Below, in pieces: positions 7,078 to 16,546 of a DNA stretch of 64,000 nucleotides. How positions within the stretch are numbered: the stretch's first letter is position 1; each line of letters begins with the position of its first letter. The position numbers were made by a program, and so were the translations under genes. Origin of the DNA: Agathobacter sp. (GTDB lineage: Bacteria; Bacillota; Clostridia; Lachnospirales; Lachnospiraceae); the NCBI GenBank assembly GCA_017409825.1, contig JAFQRZ010000016.1, forward strand, positions 81,353 to 145,352. The letters run 5' to 3'. A model generated the notes under the pieces. It was not told the DNA's origin, searched no databases, and saw only the letters and a program-made list of their open reading frames with translations.

Positions 7078-8829
7078 TTAATTAAAACTTCTCACCCAGT
7101 TCATCAGCGAGCCGTGATGCACATTAATATCTACCGTTCGCTTCATCTCTTCGGTTACTGGACCATTTTTCGCCATTTTTGCAAGGATACATGCCTGAAG
7201 CTCTTCGATAGACATTTCTTCATAAGGCTTATTTAAATCGAGAACCTTTGGTTCTTTCGCAGTTTCCTCTACTTCTGGAAGTTTCTCTTCCTGCGCCTGT
7301 GCAGCTTCTGTCACTTCGTCGAGAACTGATTTCTCTGTAGTTTCTGGTTCAGACACCTCTTCCACCACAGCTTCTACCGCTGGCTCTGCTTCCTTCATCG
7401 GTTCCGCTACAGTCTCAACCACTGGCACTTCCACTTTCGCAGGTGCTTCTTCTACCACTGTCTCAACCGTTTCAAATTTCCCTTCTACTACATCTGGCAC
7501 CCAGATTTCACCGGAATTGCCAGCGATTTCTGCCGAGAAGCCACCACCAGAAACTGTGATTGTCTTGCCAGATAGTACACCTGTATAGGTGCCGTCTGGA
7601 ACACCTCCATGCATCGTACATGCGTTATCATCGTTATTTACCATTACGACTACAGTTGACCCTTCATAGCTTCTAGAGAAGGTATACTGTCTCGTGGTTA
7701 GATTCTGCTCTTTGTAATCTCCAAAACTTAAAGCCTTTACCTGCTGACGCATATTGCCCAATGCTGTGATAAACTTCAAGTATGCGTTCTCTTCCATCGC
7801 AGAAGTCCAATCCTCGTAAATCATCTCTGGACGAAGCGGAGCATCTGCATCGGCACCACGACCTTTTTTACCTTCGATACCAAACTCAGAACCATAATAA
7901 ATGGAAGGCACACCAGGTAAGGTATATAATAAAATATGCACTGGAACAAAGCCCTTAGGTGTGGAAAGCTTTGACATGATACGCTCTACATCGTGATTAT
8001 CTACGAAATTGTAAAGCTTGAATACTCCGCCACACATATCATTGAGTCGCTTTACCGTATGTGCAATTTCAAAGAAATTGTGGTCGTTATATCCAGAGTA
8101 AAGTGCTTTATGAAGGTGATAATTCGTTACAGAATGTAAGGTATCTGCATTTGCCCAGCGAATGTAATCACCATGGATTACTTCACCCATGAGCCAGAAA
8201 TCTGGCTTTACTTCATTTGCGGTACGACGAAGTGCTTTCATGAAATCAAAATCCAATACATCTGCCGCATCCAAACGGATACCGTCCACATCAAATTCGT
8301 CTACCCAGAAACGAATTACATCACAGATATAATTGATAACTTCTGGATTCTTCTGATTTAGTTTTACGAGCAAGTCGTATCCGCCCCAGTTTTCATATCC
8401 GAAACCATCGTTATAGGAATTATTTCCCCAGAAATTCACATTGCAGTACCAATCTTTATATCTAGAGTTTTCTCTATTTTCTTTTAAATCTTTAAATGCA
8501 AAGAAATCACGACCTGTATGGTTAAATACACCATCAAAGATTACTTTCACACCCTGTTTGTGGCACTCTGCCACGAAGTTTTTCAAAGTCTCATTTGTTC
8601 CGAGACGGCTATCCAATTTCTTATAATCGGTCGTCTCATACCCATGTCCTACTGATTCGAACAATGGTCCAATATAAATCGCATTACATCCGATATTTTT
8701 AATATGCGAAATCCAAGGTAAGATTTGATTCAATCTCTCCACTGGTTCTCCGTATTCATTCTGTTTTGGTGCCCCCGTCATTCCAAGGGGATAAATATGA
8801 TAAAATATTGCCTCATCATACCACGCCAT
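7078..8829 (-). CDS. GH13 alpha-amylase-family enzyme with acidic C-terminal extension
   Basis: A 583-aa protein. The (beta/alpha)8 domain (about 1-360) shows the GH13 catalytic set: GIRLDAAD (nucleophile Asp), LMGEVIHG (acid/base Glu) and FVDNHDVER. The substrate class looks like neopullulanase/cyclomaltodextrinase or intracellular maltodextrin hydrolase. There is no signal peptide, so it acts in the cytoplasm. A beta domain follows, then about 90 residues rich in Glu, Val, Pro and Ala, then a conserved-looking tail with KPYEEMSIEELQ and HHGSLMNWV. The ATG with AGGAGG 8 nt upstream is preferred over an in-frame TTG two codons earlier. It lies downstream of glgB on the same strand and probably trims or recycles glycogen. 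Confidence 0.85.
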   Translation of the reverse strand: MAWYDEAIFYHIYPLGMTGAPKQNEYGEPVERLNQILPWISHIKNIGCNAIYIGPLFESVGHGYETTDYKKLDSRLGTNETLKNFVAECHKQGVKVIFDGVFNHTGRDFFAFKDLKENRENSRYKDWYCNVNFWGNNSYNDGFGYENWGGYDLLVKLNQKNPEVINYICDVIRFWVDEFDVDGIRLDAADVLDFDFMKALRRTANEVKPDFWLMGEVIHGDYIRWANADTLHSVTNYHLHKALYSGYNDHNFFEIAHTVKRLNDMCGGVFKLYNFVDNHDVERIMSKLSTPKGFVPVHILLYTLPGVPSIYYGSEFGIEGKKGRGADADAPLRPEMIYEDWTSAMEENAYLKFITALGNMRQQVKALSFGDYKEQNLTTRQYTFSRSYEGSTVVVMVNNDDNACTMHGGVPDGTYTGVLSGKTITVSGGGFSAEIAGNSGEIWVPDVVEGKFETVETVVEEAPAKVEVPVVETVAEPMKEAEPAVEAVVEEVSEPETTEKSVLDEVTEAAQAQEEKLPEVEETAKEPKVLDLNKPYEEMSIEELQACILAKMAKNGPVTEEMKRTVDINVHHGSLMNWVRSFN

Positions 8830-8958
8830 TTTCAAGTCCTCCTAGTTGCTGTAATTGAGCATTTTTATAAACACTTCCTATAAAAATACACTTGTATATC
8901 ATACACGAAATCCACATGAAAGACAACTTGTATTTGCCCATTTTTCCAAATCACAGTC

Positions 8959-10749
8959 TTACTCTCTTACCAAAAGGTATTCTGCAGAATATGGAGCTAA
9001 ATGTATCGTAAATACAGGCTCATCTTCATCTAGTACAAGCAATTTTTGCCCCTCTTTTTCATCGAAATTCTCTTGGCTGCTACTGAAAATTCGTTCCAGT
9101 TTCTTTGCATCCTTGACTTCAAATGCATAATCTTCCACCTCTTTGTCTGAAAAATTGAATATCGCAACGATTCGTTCTTTCAAAGAGGTTCGTTCAAATG
9201 CATATACACACTTTTCCTCCTGGTGGCAATCAATCCACTGAAAGCCTGCCTGCTCATAATCTTTTTGCCACAATGCAGAATGTTCTAGATACAAATGATT
9301 TAGTGCCTTCATATAATCATGGAACTCATCGTGGATTGGATACTGCAAAATATCCCAATCCTGCTCTCGTTTTTCATCCCATTCACGCAACTGACCGATT
9401 TCATTTCCCATGAAATTGAGTTTCTTCCCGGGATGGGCATACATATACATATAAAAGGCTCTTGCCTGTGGAAACTTTTCCTCGTATTCTCCACTCATTT
9501 TCTGCATAATGGTCGCTTTGCCATGCACCACTTCATCATGTGACAATGGCAGCAAAAATCTGTCATCATAATAATACATCATAGAAAAGGTCAGCTTATG
9601 ATAATTCTCGCTACGATATTTTGCATTGATGCGACAATAATCCAATGTATCGTTCATCCATCCCATATCCCATTTATAATCAAAGCCCAAACCACCTTCT
9701 GCTACAGATTTCGTCACTTTAGGAAATGAAGTCGAATCCTCAGCCGCCAAAAGAATCGTTGGGTGCATCGCTTTTAAGCCCTGATTCATATAACGCAAAA
9801 ATTCTACCGCATTTTGATTGACTCCACGTGCTGGATCTCCCTGCCAGTAAATCGCTCGACTGATGGCATCCATACGTAAACCATCCATATGGAATTCTTC
9901 TATCCAATAATTCGCCACTGACTGCAGAAAGCTACGCACTTCTCCGCGCGAATGCATGAAATTGCAGCTCCCCCATTCACTGACACCTACTGCACTATGT
10001 GGATACTCAAACAATGCCGAGCCATCATAATTTGCCAAGCCATAATCATCCACGGCAAAGTGCACAGGAACGAAATCCATGATGACACCGATTCCATTTT
10101 GGTGACATTTATCTACAAAATACTTAAGCTGTTCCGCCGTTCCATATCTTGATGTAGGACTAAAGAAGCCTGTGCTTTGATATCCCCAGGATTCATCACA
10201 TGGGTACTCATTGAGTGGCATAATCTCCAAATAGTTGTAGCCCATTTCCTTCAAATATGGAATCAAAATATCTGCCATTTCCGCATAGCTATACCATGCA
10301 TCACTTTCCTCCGATGGCTTACGGAACGAACCGAAATGTACCTCATAAATATTAAGTGGCTTATCTTTGCAGTCACTTCGTTTTGCCATCCATGCATCAT
10401 CGGAAAATACATATCGCATTTCTCGTATGATAGAGGCATTGTTTGGACGAAGCTCCATTCCAAACCCATACGGATCACAATGATCCAAACAGCGACCGTC
10501 CCGCCCATAAATACGATACTTGTACATCATCCCTGCTTTTGCCTCTGCAACCTTAATTTCCCAGAAATTCCCATCATGAACTCTGTTCATCTTCTGTTCC
10601 TGCCATCCGTTGAATTCTCCAATCAAAGAAATCCCTACCGCATTTGGGGCAAAAGTACGAAATACGACTCCTCCATCTGGCTCCACATGTGCTCCAAGAT
10701 ATTTGTGTGCATCAAATATTTTTCCCGTATAAAATCCGTAAAAATCCAT
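8959..10749 (-). CDS. glgB: 1,4-alpha-glucan branching enzyme
   Basis: A 596-aa GH13 branching enzyme that makes alpha-1,6 branches in glycogen. An N-terminal CBM48-like domain (GVVFRTFAPNA, IGEFNGW) is followed by the catalytic barrel with GLRMDAISRAIYW (nucleophile Asp), LLAAEDST (acid/base Glu) and LPLSHDEVVHGK (transition-state Asp), then a C-terminal beta domain. The length is typical of short bacterial GlgB lacking the extra N-terminal module. Start at MDFYGFYTG because GGAGG lies 5 nt upstream; the in-frame ATG eight codons earlier lacks a site. It probably functions with the GH13 gene downstream and with glgP at 57413. Confidence 0.93.
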   Translation of the reverse strand: MDFYGFYTGKIFDAHKYLGAHVEPDGGVVFRTFAPNAVGISLIGEFNGWQEQKMNRVHDGNFWEIKVAEAKAGMMYKYRIYGRDGRCLDHCDPYGFGMELRPNNASIIREMRYVFSDDAWMAKRSDCKDKPLNIYEVHFGSFRKPSEESDAWYSYAEMADILIPYLKEMGYNYLEIMPLNEYPCDESWGYQSTGFFSPTSRYGTAEQLKYFVDKCHQNGIGVIMDFVPVHFAVDDYGLANYDGSALFEYPHSAVGVSEWGSCNFMHSRGEVRSFLQSVANYWIEEFHMDGLRMDAISRAIYWQGDPARGVNQNAVEFLRYMNQGLKAMHPTILLAAEDSTSFPKVTKSVAEGGLGFDYKWDMGWMNDTLDYCRINAKYRSENYHKLTFSMMYYYDDRFLLPLSHDEVVHGKATIMQKMSGEYEEKFPQARAFYMYMYAHPGKKLNFMGNEIGQLREWDEKREQDWDILQYPIHDEFHDYMKALNHLYLEHSALWQKDYEQAGFQWIDCHQEEKCVYAFERTSLKERIVAIFNFSDKEVEDYAFEVKDAKKLERIFSSSQENFDEKEGQKLLVLDEDEPVFTIHLAPYSAEYLLVRE

Positions 10750-10825
10750 TTCTTCCTCCAAAATAATAGACATTAGTTGTTTTTCTCGTTATACTATATG
10801 TAACAAATTTATCACGAAATATCCA

Positions 10826-10877
10826 CCAACGATTTCCGACAAAAGACGGATAACCAACGATAGTTGGAAATCGTCGG
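10826..10877 (+). promoter_or_regulatory. inverted repeat upstream of TetR remnant, likely former operator
   Basis: The 15-nt word CCAACGATTTCCGAC (10826-10840) is repeated in inverted form at 10863-10877 with two mismatches, ending 16 nt before the start codon of the TetR remnant. A smaller palindrome, CCAAC...GTTGG, lies inside it. TetR genes usually carry operators of this kind in front of themselves. Confidence 0.45.
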
Positions 10878-10893
10878 TTTCTGAGGTAAACAC

Positions 10894-11042
10894 ATGGACA
10901 TCCGAATCGAGAAAACACAAAAAGCAATCAAAAATGCCTTCATGGAGCCCATTATGCATATATCAATAACCCACACATTCCACCAGAACGACTGATTTCT
11001 ATTATCGAAAATATCGTAAGGACCTTGCAACCGCTCTACTAA
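10894..11042 (+). pseudogene. TetR-family regulator remnant, internal deletion and frameshift
   Basis: A well-placed start (GAGG 7 nt before ATG) opens with MDIRIEKTQKAIKNAFME, the typical N-terminus of TetR-like regulators from Clostridia. Instead of the rest of the HTH, the frame ends 16 codons later. In another frame the sequence NNPHIPPERLISIIENIV, then RTLQPLY and a stop, reads like the C-terminal helix of the same family. A full gene would be about 180-200 codons, so most of the middle, including the recognition helix, is lost. The operator-like inverted repeat upstream and the terminator just after survive. Identification rests on short end pieces, hence moderate confidence. Confidence 0.55.
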
Positions 11043-11068
11043 AAAGCGGGGACAAAAGTCCCCGCTTT
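11043..11068 (-). terminator. intrinsic terminator of NAD operon
   Basis: Stem AAAGCGGGGAC / GTCCCCGCTTT with AAAA loop and T-rich tail on the minus strand, directly after the niaR stop. On the plus strand it also follows the TetR remnant, so it can act in both directions. Confidence 0.85.
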
Positions 11069-11071
11069 CTT

Positions 11072-11617
11072 TTAGCTCCAGAAATCCACTGGCTCATAAT
11101 CCTGTAACTTTGCCAAAAAACCTTTTTCCTCCAGTTCCTTTTGTATCATATCTAGAACCTGTTCATCCTCTGCCACAATGGTATGATAATGATAATTTGA
11201 AGTTAGATTCATGAGATTCGTTGATTTTCCAGTTGAAATATCTTCCATATATTTGCGTACATCTCTACGTGATTTGATATTCATTTCTGCTTTGATAACA
11301 CCATAAACCTTATGATATACAAATACATCCTCTACTTTTGCACCATAATCAACATAAAGATTGAGTTCTTCTTCCACCTGCTCATTCGTATGAATTACCT
11401 TAAACACACGACTCGCTTTTGAGGCTTCTTGCATAACATATCCACGATTCGTTGCAATAATGTCGAATCCATTTGCACGAAGTAATGCAATATCCTGCAC
11501 CACCACCTGTCTGCTCACCTCAAACTTCTTTGCTAAGTCTGTTCCGGCTACAGGAGTTGTACTTTCGTTCAAAATATTTCGAATCTGTTCTCTTCTTTCC
11601 TGTCCACTAAGTGCCAT
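11072..11617 (-). CDS. niaR: niacin-responsive NAD biosynthesis repressor
   Basis: A 181-aa protein with an N-terminal winged helix (about 8-60; TDLAKKFEVSRQVVVQDIALLR) followed by a 3H domain (about 80-175) with the His residues that name the family, including NYHYHT. NiaR (YrxA/NadR of Firmicutes) represses NAD synthesis and niacin uptake genes when nicotinic acid is bound. It is the last gene of the nadA-nadB-nadC-niaR operon, 15 nt after nadC, which fits feedback on its own transcript. A matching box overlaps the nadA promoter (14759-14795). Confidence 0.9.
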   Translation of the reverse strand: MALSGQERREQIRNILNESTTPVAGTDLAKKFEVSRQVVVQDIALLRANGFDIIATNRGYVMQEASKASRVFKVIHTNEQVEEELNLYVDYGAKVEDVFVYHKVYGVIKAEMNIKSRRDVRKYMEDISTGKSTNLMNLTSNYHYHTIVAEDEQVLDMIQKELEEKGFLAKLQDYEPVDFWS

Positions 11618-11632
11618 TTCGAGATACCTTTC

Positions 11633-12487
11633 TTATACTGCGTGTAAATTTTTTAGTGAAATATCCATAATTGGTGCAGAATGTGTCAATGCACCACTTG
11701 ATATATAGTCTACACCAAGATCCGTAAGTTTTGCAATATTTTCTCGTGTAACATTTCCAGAAACCTCAACTTCTGCTCTTCCAGCGATAAACTCCAGTGC
11801 CTCCTTCAACTGTTCATGGTTCATGTTATCTAACATGATAATGTCTGCACCTGCCTCTACCGCTTCCTTCACCATTTCAAGTGACTCTACTTCTACTTCA
11901 ATCTTTCGTACAAATGGTGCATATTCCTTTGCCATTCTAATCGCTTCTTTCACACCTCCTGCTGCTCCAATGTGATTATCCTTTAGCAACACCCCATCGG
12001 ACAGATTATATCTGTGGTTATTTCCACCACCTGTTCTTACCGCATATTTTTCGAAAATACGATTGTTTGGTGTTGTCTTTCTTGTGTCCAACAATTTTGT
12101 ATTCGAACCATTCAAAAGTTCAGCTACCTGATGTGTATATGTAGCGATTCCACTCATTCTCTGCAGGTAATTCAGTGCAGTACGTTCACCACATAAAAGT
12201 ACGCGAATATCCCCACGCAATTTTCCCATAAGCTGCCCTGCTTTTACTTCTTCACCATCCTCAACATAAAATTCTGCCGTTGTTGCATCATCCAGCAATG
12301 TGAATACTCTCTCAAACACCTGTAATCCACAAACAACCCCATCCTGTTTACAAATCAAGTCCACCTCACCTAACTGCTGTTTTTTCATTACGCAATTAGA
12401 AGATACATCCTCACTTGAAATATCTTCTTTTAAAGCACTTAAAATCAGCGGGTCCACATTTAATCTTAAAGTTACCTGGTCGAACAT
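11633..12487 (-). CDS. nadC: quinolinate phosphoribosyltransferase (decarboxylating)
   Basis: A 284-aa enzyme that converts quinolinate and PRPP to nicotinate mononucleotide, CO2 and pyrophosphate, the third step of de novo NAD synthesis. Family motifs: LNYLQRMSGIAT (about 105-116), LDTRKTTPNNR (about 134-144), GGGNNHRYNLSDGVLLKDNHI (about 152-172), EVEVESLE, and IMLDNMN near residue 215. The active-site basic residues are present and the length is typical. Third gene of the nad operon, between nadB and niaR. Confidence 0.95.
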   Translation of the reverse strand: MFDQVTLRLNVDPLILSALKEDISSEDVSSNCVMKKQQLGEVDLICKQDGVVCGLQVFERVFTLLDDATTAEFYVEDGEEVKAGQLMGKLRGDIRVLLCGERTALNYLQRMSGIATYTHQVAELLNGSNTKLLDTRKTTPNNRIFEKYAVRTGGGNNHRYNLSDGVLLKDNHIGAAGGVKEAIRMAKEYAPFVRKIEVEVESLEMVKEAVEAGADIIMLDNMNHEQLKEALEFIAGRAEVEVSGNVTRENIAKLTDLGVDYISSGALTHSAPIMDISLKNLHAV

Positions 12488-12528
12488 ATTTATCTCCTCT
12501 TTTCTATTATATTATTTTTAGCTATTTC

Positions 12529-13818
12529 TTAATCCTTAGTTGTATGTAACACTTGTTCTAAAACCAATTTTCGGTATTCTTGCTGCAATGCTTCGACATT
12601 CTTATAGTGGTCCAAATCTACTGTGTCCCAAGCCTTTTCGTTCTTCGGTACTATAACATCATCCATCTGCTCCGCAATATGAAGTGCTGCACGTTTTGCA
12701 AACACCAGGCTTTCTAGCAATGAATTACTCGCCAAACGATTTTTCCCATGCACACCATTGCATGCAGCTTCGCCAATGGCATATAGCTGTTGCATGCTTG
12801 TCTTGCTATCATGATCCACCTGAATGCCCCCCATAAAATAATGTTGAGCTGGAACAACCGGAATACATTCTTTTGTCACATCATACCCCATTTTCCTACA
12901 ATACTCAACAATGTTTGGGAAGTGTTCCTCTAATTCCTGTTTTGGGATTGGCCGTAAATCCTCCCAAACATATTCTGTTTTATCCTTTTCCATTTGCTTC
13001 CATATCTCCTTTGTAAGCAAATCTCTTGGAAGCAACTCGTCAACAAAGCGGTTTCCAGCTTTATCTCGGAGTACAGCGCCCTCTCCGCGTACCGATTCCG
13101 AAATCAGAAAACTTCTATCATCTTTTGCGTAAAAGGTAGTTGGATGAATTTGCACATACTCCATATCTTTTAATGAAATCCCATGCTTGATGGCGATTGC
13201 ATGTGCATCTCCCGTTATATGTTTAAAATTTGTAGAATGGGCATATAGTCCGCCAATTCCCCCCGTAGCCATTACGGTAACCTGTGCTTCAATCACAGCA
13301 ATGCTACCGTCTTCTTTTTGAACCACAGCTCCATAGCAAACATTATCTTCTTCCACAATATCGAGCATAGTTGTATGCTCTAAAATCACAATATTTTTTT
13401 GTTGTCTCACTTTGGCAAGCAAGGTACTTGTAATCTCCTTCCCCGTTGTATCTTCGTGATACAAAATTCTCTTTTGGGAATGCGCACCTTCTTTGGTAAA
13501 AGCGAGTTCTCCATTTTTTTCTCTTTGAAAATTTGCCCCATACGAAATCAAATCATCTACGACATCCCTTGATGAACGAATCATGATTTCTACCGTAGAC
13601 TTATCATTTTCATAATGCCCTGCCTTTAATGTATCATCAAAGAAGGCAGCAAAATCGGACTCATCTCTTAGCATACAGATTCCACCCTGTGCCAAAAATG
13701 AGTCACTTTGTTCTATCTCTGATTTTGTAATGATTAAAATCTGCTTATCTTTTGGAAGATGTAATGCACAATACAGTCCTGCACAGCCACTCCCTACAAT
13801 CAATATATCTGTTTTCAT
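12529..13818 (-). CDS. nadB: L-aspartate oxidase
   Basis: A 429-aa FAD enzyme oxidising L-aspartate to iminoaspartate, which NadA then uses. The N-terminal dinucleotide-binding motif GSGCAGLYCAL (about 8-18), the SFLAQGGI loop near residue 40, the HPTTFYA and RGEGAVLRD segments and the flavin-site ending GKNRLASNSLLESLVFAKRAA (about 365-385) are all visible. It is shorter than the E. coli enzyme because the C-terminal helical domain is reduced, as in many Clostridia. In an anaerobe the electron acceptor is probably fumarate rather than oxygen; that is family knowledge. It starts 4 nt after the nadA stop. Confidence 0.93.
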   Translation of the reverse strand: MKTDILIVGSGCAGLYCALHLPKDKQILIITKSEIEQSDSFLAQGGICMLRDESDFAAFFDDTLKAGHYENDKSTVEIMIRSSRDVVDDLISYGANFQREKNGELAFTKEGAHSQKRILYHEDTTGKEITSTLLAKVRQQKNIVILEHTTMLDIVEEDNVCYGAVVQKEDGSIAVIEAQVTVMATGGIGGLYAHSTNFKHITGDAHAIAIKHGISLKDMEYVQIHPTTFYAKDDRSFLISESVRGEGAVLRDKAGNRFVDELLPRDLLTKEIWKQMEKDKTEYVWEDLRPIPKQELEEHFPNIVEYCRKMGYDVTKECIPVVPAQHYFMGGIQVDHDSKTSMQQLYAIGEAACNGVHGKNRLASNSLLESLVFAKRAALHIAEQMDDVIVPKNEKAWDTVDLDHYKNVEALQQEYRKLVLEQVLHTTKD

Positions 13819-13822
13819 TTTC

Positions 13823-14722
13823 CTACTTCGCCAGCTCTAACATCCGTTCCAACGGACGTAATGCACTCTTTCTCATTTTATCTGGAACTTTTACGACATT
13901 AGTTTCGTGCTCTAATACATCTAGTACTTTTTCCAATGTTATCATTTTCATATCTGCACAAATCGGTGGTTGTCGCAAGGTATAAAAGGATTTTTCTGGA
14001 TTTTGTTTTTTCAATTCATAACACACACCGATTTCTGTCCCAATGATATATTCATTTCCGTCATCCTTTGAAACGTAATCTATAATACCTGAGGTACTTC
14101 CTATGTAATCTGCTTCGGCAAGCACCTCTTTTTTACATTCTGGATGCACTAAAAACTTTGCCTTTGGATATTTTTGCTTTGCATCTAAAACTTCCTGCTT
14201 CGTCATCGCAGCATGAATTGGACAATACCCCTCATTCAAAATCACATTTTTCTCTGGAACCTGTTCCTTTACATAGCTTCCTAAATTTCCATCTGGAATA
14301 AAATAAATGTTTTGGTTTGGAAGGGCTTTTACAACCTTTATTGCATTTGCAGAAGTAACACAAACATCTGCGCATGCTTTCACTTCTGCAGTGGAATTAA
14401 TATAACAGACCACCGCTATATCATCATATTCAGCACGAAGCTTGTCTATTTTTTGATAATCAACCATGTGTGCCATCGCACAGTCCGCCGCTTTATCCGG
14501 CATTAAGACTTTTTTCTCTGGATTCATAATCGCTGCACTTTCTCCCATAAAGGCCACGCCGCAAAAAACAATGATTTTTGCATCCGTATCTTTCGCTATC
14601 TTGCTCAAATAGAAAGAATCTCCCACATAATCCGCAATCTCCTGTACGTCGTCCGGGACATAGTAATGGGCCAAAATAACAGCATTCTTCTCTTTCTTTA
14701 ACCAGTTAATCTTATCCATCAT
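13823..14722 (-). CDS. nadA: quinolinate synthase
   Basis: A 299-aa [4Fe-4S] enzyme condensing iminoaspartate with dihydroxyacetone phosphate to quinolinate. It shows the NadA signature AVILAHYYVPDDVQEIADYVGDS at about 14-36, cluster cysteines in VVCYINSTAEVKACAD (about 103-118), VHPECKKEV (about 193-201) and the C-terminal LRQPPICADM, with GSTSGIIDY and GTEIGV between. First gene of the nad operon. Two adjacent ATG codons could start it; the first is given. The promoter TTGTCA-17-TATAAT lies upstream and overlaps a NiaR-like box. Confidence 0.95.
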   Translation of the reverse strand: MMDKINWLKKEKNAVILAHYYVPDDVQEIADYVGDSFYLSKIAKDTDAKIIVFCGVAFMGESAAIMNPEKKVLMPDKAADCAMAHMVDYQKIDKLRAEYDDIAVVCYINSTAEVKACADVCVTSANAIKVVKALPNQNIYFIPDGNLGSYVKEQVPEKNVILNEGYCPIHAAMTKQEVLDAKQKYPKAKFLVHPECKKEVLAEADYIGSTSGIIDYVSKDDGNEYIIGTEIGVCYELKKQNPEKSFYTLRQPPICADMKMITLEKVLDVLEHETNVVKVPDKMRKSALRPLERMLELAK

Positions 14723-14758
14723 CTACCTTGTATCCTCCATCTAATATCGACAACAGGC

Positions 14759-14795
14759 ATTATAGCACCTTTGTTTACATGTGACAAGACAGTTG
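14759..14795 (-). promoter_or_regulatory. nadA promoter overlapping NiaR-like box
   Basis: On the minus strand the -35 TTGTCA and -10 TATAAT are separated by 17 nt. The -35 lies inside CTGTCTTGTCACATGT (about 14778-14793), which resembles the TGTCTTGACA-type NiaR operator of Firmicutes. With niaR as last gene of the operon this gives a closed feedback loop. Confidence 0.7.
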
Positions 14796-14823
14796 CTCTA
14801 TTTTTTGTAAAGTTTAGTGTAAA

Positions 14824-14853
14824 AAAAGACCTGAGTAAATACTCAGGTCTTTT
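14824..14853 (-). terminator. intrinsic terminator after UPF0210 gene
   Basis: Perfect stem AAAAGACCTGAGTA / TACTCAGGTCTTTT followed by further T on the minus strand, 28 nt past the stop at 14881. It separates the housekeeping run from the nad operon. Confidence 0.88.
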
Positions 14854-14880
14854 GCATCCCGTTCATTTATAGCTAACACT

Positions 14881-16245
14881 TTAATTCTTAAACGAATGTA
14901 CTGGTGCAGGAATTCTGCCCTTTCTATTTACGAAATCATCACAAGAGAACTGATTTACCGGCATAACTGGTGCATAACCCAGCAAGCCACCAAACTCAAC
15001 CACTTCTCCAACACCCTTTCCGATAACCGGAATCACACGAACGGCAGTCGTCTTTTGGTTAATCATACCAATTGCCATTTCATCTGCGATGATACCAGAA
15101 ATCGTGGTCGCCTTGGTATCTCCAGGAATCGCAATCATATCCAAACCTACGGAACATACACAGGTCATCGCTTCTAATTTCTCGAGAGTGAGTGCACCTG
15201 CTACAACTGCATCAATCATTCCCTGATCTTCACTGACTGGAATGAACGCACCACTAAGTCCGCCGACATAAGAAGAGGCCATGATGCCGCCCTTCTTTAC
15301 CTGGTCATTCAGGAGCGCAAGTGCGGCTGTCGTACCTGGAGCCCCAGCGTATTCCAAACCGATTTCACAAAGGATATCTGCTACACTATCGCCCACTGCT
15401 GGAGTAGGAGCCAAAGAAAGATCGATAATGCCAAATGGAATACCAAGTTTCGCAGAAGCTTCTTTCGCTACAAGCTGTCCTACACGAGTTACCTTAAATG
15501 CGGTCTTCTTAATCGTTTCACAAAGCACTTCAAAGCTTTCACCACGTACTTTTTCCAATGCTGTCTTTACTACACCCGGTCCTGAAACGCCGACATTGAT
15601 AATCGCATCCGCTTCTGTCACACCATGGAATGCTCCCGCCATAAATGGGTTGTCATCTGGCGCATTACAAAATACAACGAATTTTGCACAGCCCAAAGAA
15701 TCATTTTCCTTGGTAAGCTCTGCGGTCTCTTTAATCATTTCCCCAATGAGGCGAACTGCATCCATATTGATACCAGTTTTGGTTGATCCTACATTTACAG
15801 AACTACATACGAGCTCCGTAGAAGCAAGTGCCTGTGGAATCGAACGAATCAGATTCTCTTCTGCAGGAGTCATACCTTTTGACACCAATGCGGAATATCC
15901 ACCGATAAAGTTGATACCTACTGTGTGTGCAGCTCTGTCCAATGTTTTCGCGATTGTCACGAAGTCTTCTGGTGTTTTACAAGCTGCACCACCAACCAAT
16001 GCAATTGGGGTAACAGAAATACGCTTATTTACGATTGGAATACAGTAATCTCTCTCGATTTCCTGTCCCACCTTCACCAAGTCCTTGGCTACTGTTGTAA
16101 TTTTGTTATAAATATTTTCGTTTAATTTATCCAAATCAGAATCGATACAATCCAAAAGGCTGATACCGATGGTAATCGTACGCACATCGAGGTTTTCCTT
16201 TTCAATCATATGATTGGTTTCGATTACTTCCCAGTTACTAATCAT
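14881..16245 (-). CDS. PFL-family protein, UPF0210 (DUF711)
   Basis: A 454-aa protein of the UPF0210 family, recognisable from [14 protein letters not shown] near the N-terminus, [23 protein letters not shown], the long glycine-rich TKTGINMDA region and the closing [13 protein letters not shown]. Structural homologues are distantly related to glycyl-radical folds, hence 'PFL family', but the glycyl-radical loop is absent and no activity is established. It almost always sits next to a UPF0237 ACT protein, as here with 10 nt between the genes, which suggests a ligand-sensing pair. Confidence 0.9.
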   Translation of the reverse strand: MISNWEVIETNHMIEKENLDVRTITIGISLLDCIDSDLDKLNENIYNKITTVAKDLVKVGQEIERDYCIPIVNKRISVTPIALVGGAACKTPEDFVTIAKTLDRAAHTVGINFIGGYSALVSKGMTPAEENLIRSIPQALASTELVCSSVNVGSTKTGINMDAVRLIGEMIKETAELTKENDSLGCAKFVVFCNAPDDNPFMAGAFHGVTEADAIINVGVSGPGVVKTALEKVRGESFEVLCETIKKTAFKVTRVGQLVAKEASAKLGIPFGIIDLSLAPTPAVGDSVADILCEIGLEYAGAPGTTAALALLNDQVKKGGIMASSYVGGLSGAFIPVSEDQGMIDAVVAGALTLEKLEAMTCVCSVGLDMIAIPGDTKATTISGIIADEMAIGMINQKTTAVRVIPVIGKGVGEVVEFGGLLGYAPVMPVNQFSCDDFVNRKGRIPAPVHSFKN

Positions 16246-16255
16246 GTCATTTCTC

Positions 16256-16534
16256 CTAAATTCTGTGCATCATTTCAAAGATTTCTTCACGCTGGCATTT
16301 TACAGAAACACCAATGTCCTGTCCCACATTTTCCAAATCGCTAGAAAGGTCGGCAAATTCCTTCTCTGAGTTTGATAAATCAACAATCATCATCATGTTA
16401 AAATATCCAGATACAATTGTCTGAGAAATATCTAAAATATTGATTCCATTCTCCGCAAGATAGGTACATACCTTCGCAATAATACCTACGGTATCTTTAC
16501 CTAATACTGTGATAATTACTTTCTTGTTTTCCAT
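16256..16534 (-). CDS. ACT-domain protein, UPF0237
   Basis: A 92-aa protein made of one ACT domain plus a short second half: [33 protein letters not shown] is the usual ligand-binding start, and [10 protein letters not shown] the third strand. It is related to GcvR-type amino-acid sensors. The ligand is unknown. It is co-transcribed with the UPF0210 gene immediately downstream, the usual arrangement. Normal length. Confidence 0.92.
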   Translation of the reverse strand: MENKKVIITVLGKDTVGIIAKVCTYLAENGINILDISQTIVSGYFNMMMIVDLSNSEKEFADLSSDLENVGQDIGVSVKCQREEIFEMMHRI

Positions 16535-16546
16535 CGTCGTTCTCCT

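Noticed and set aside
15281-16048. A 255-codon plus-strand frame opposite the UPF0210 gene
   Set aside because: It is antisense to a well-conserved gene, has Ser/Pro/Ile-rich composition typical of shadow frames, and no ribosome binding site.
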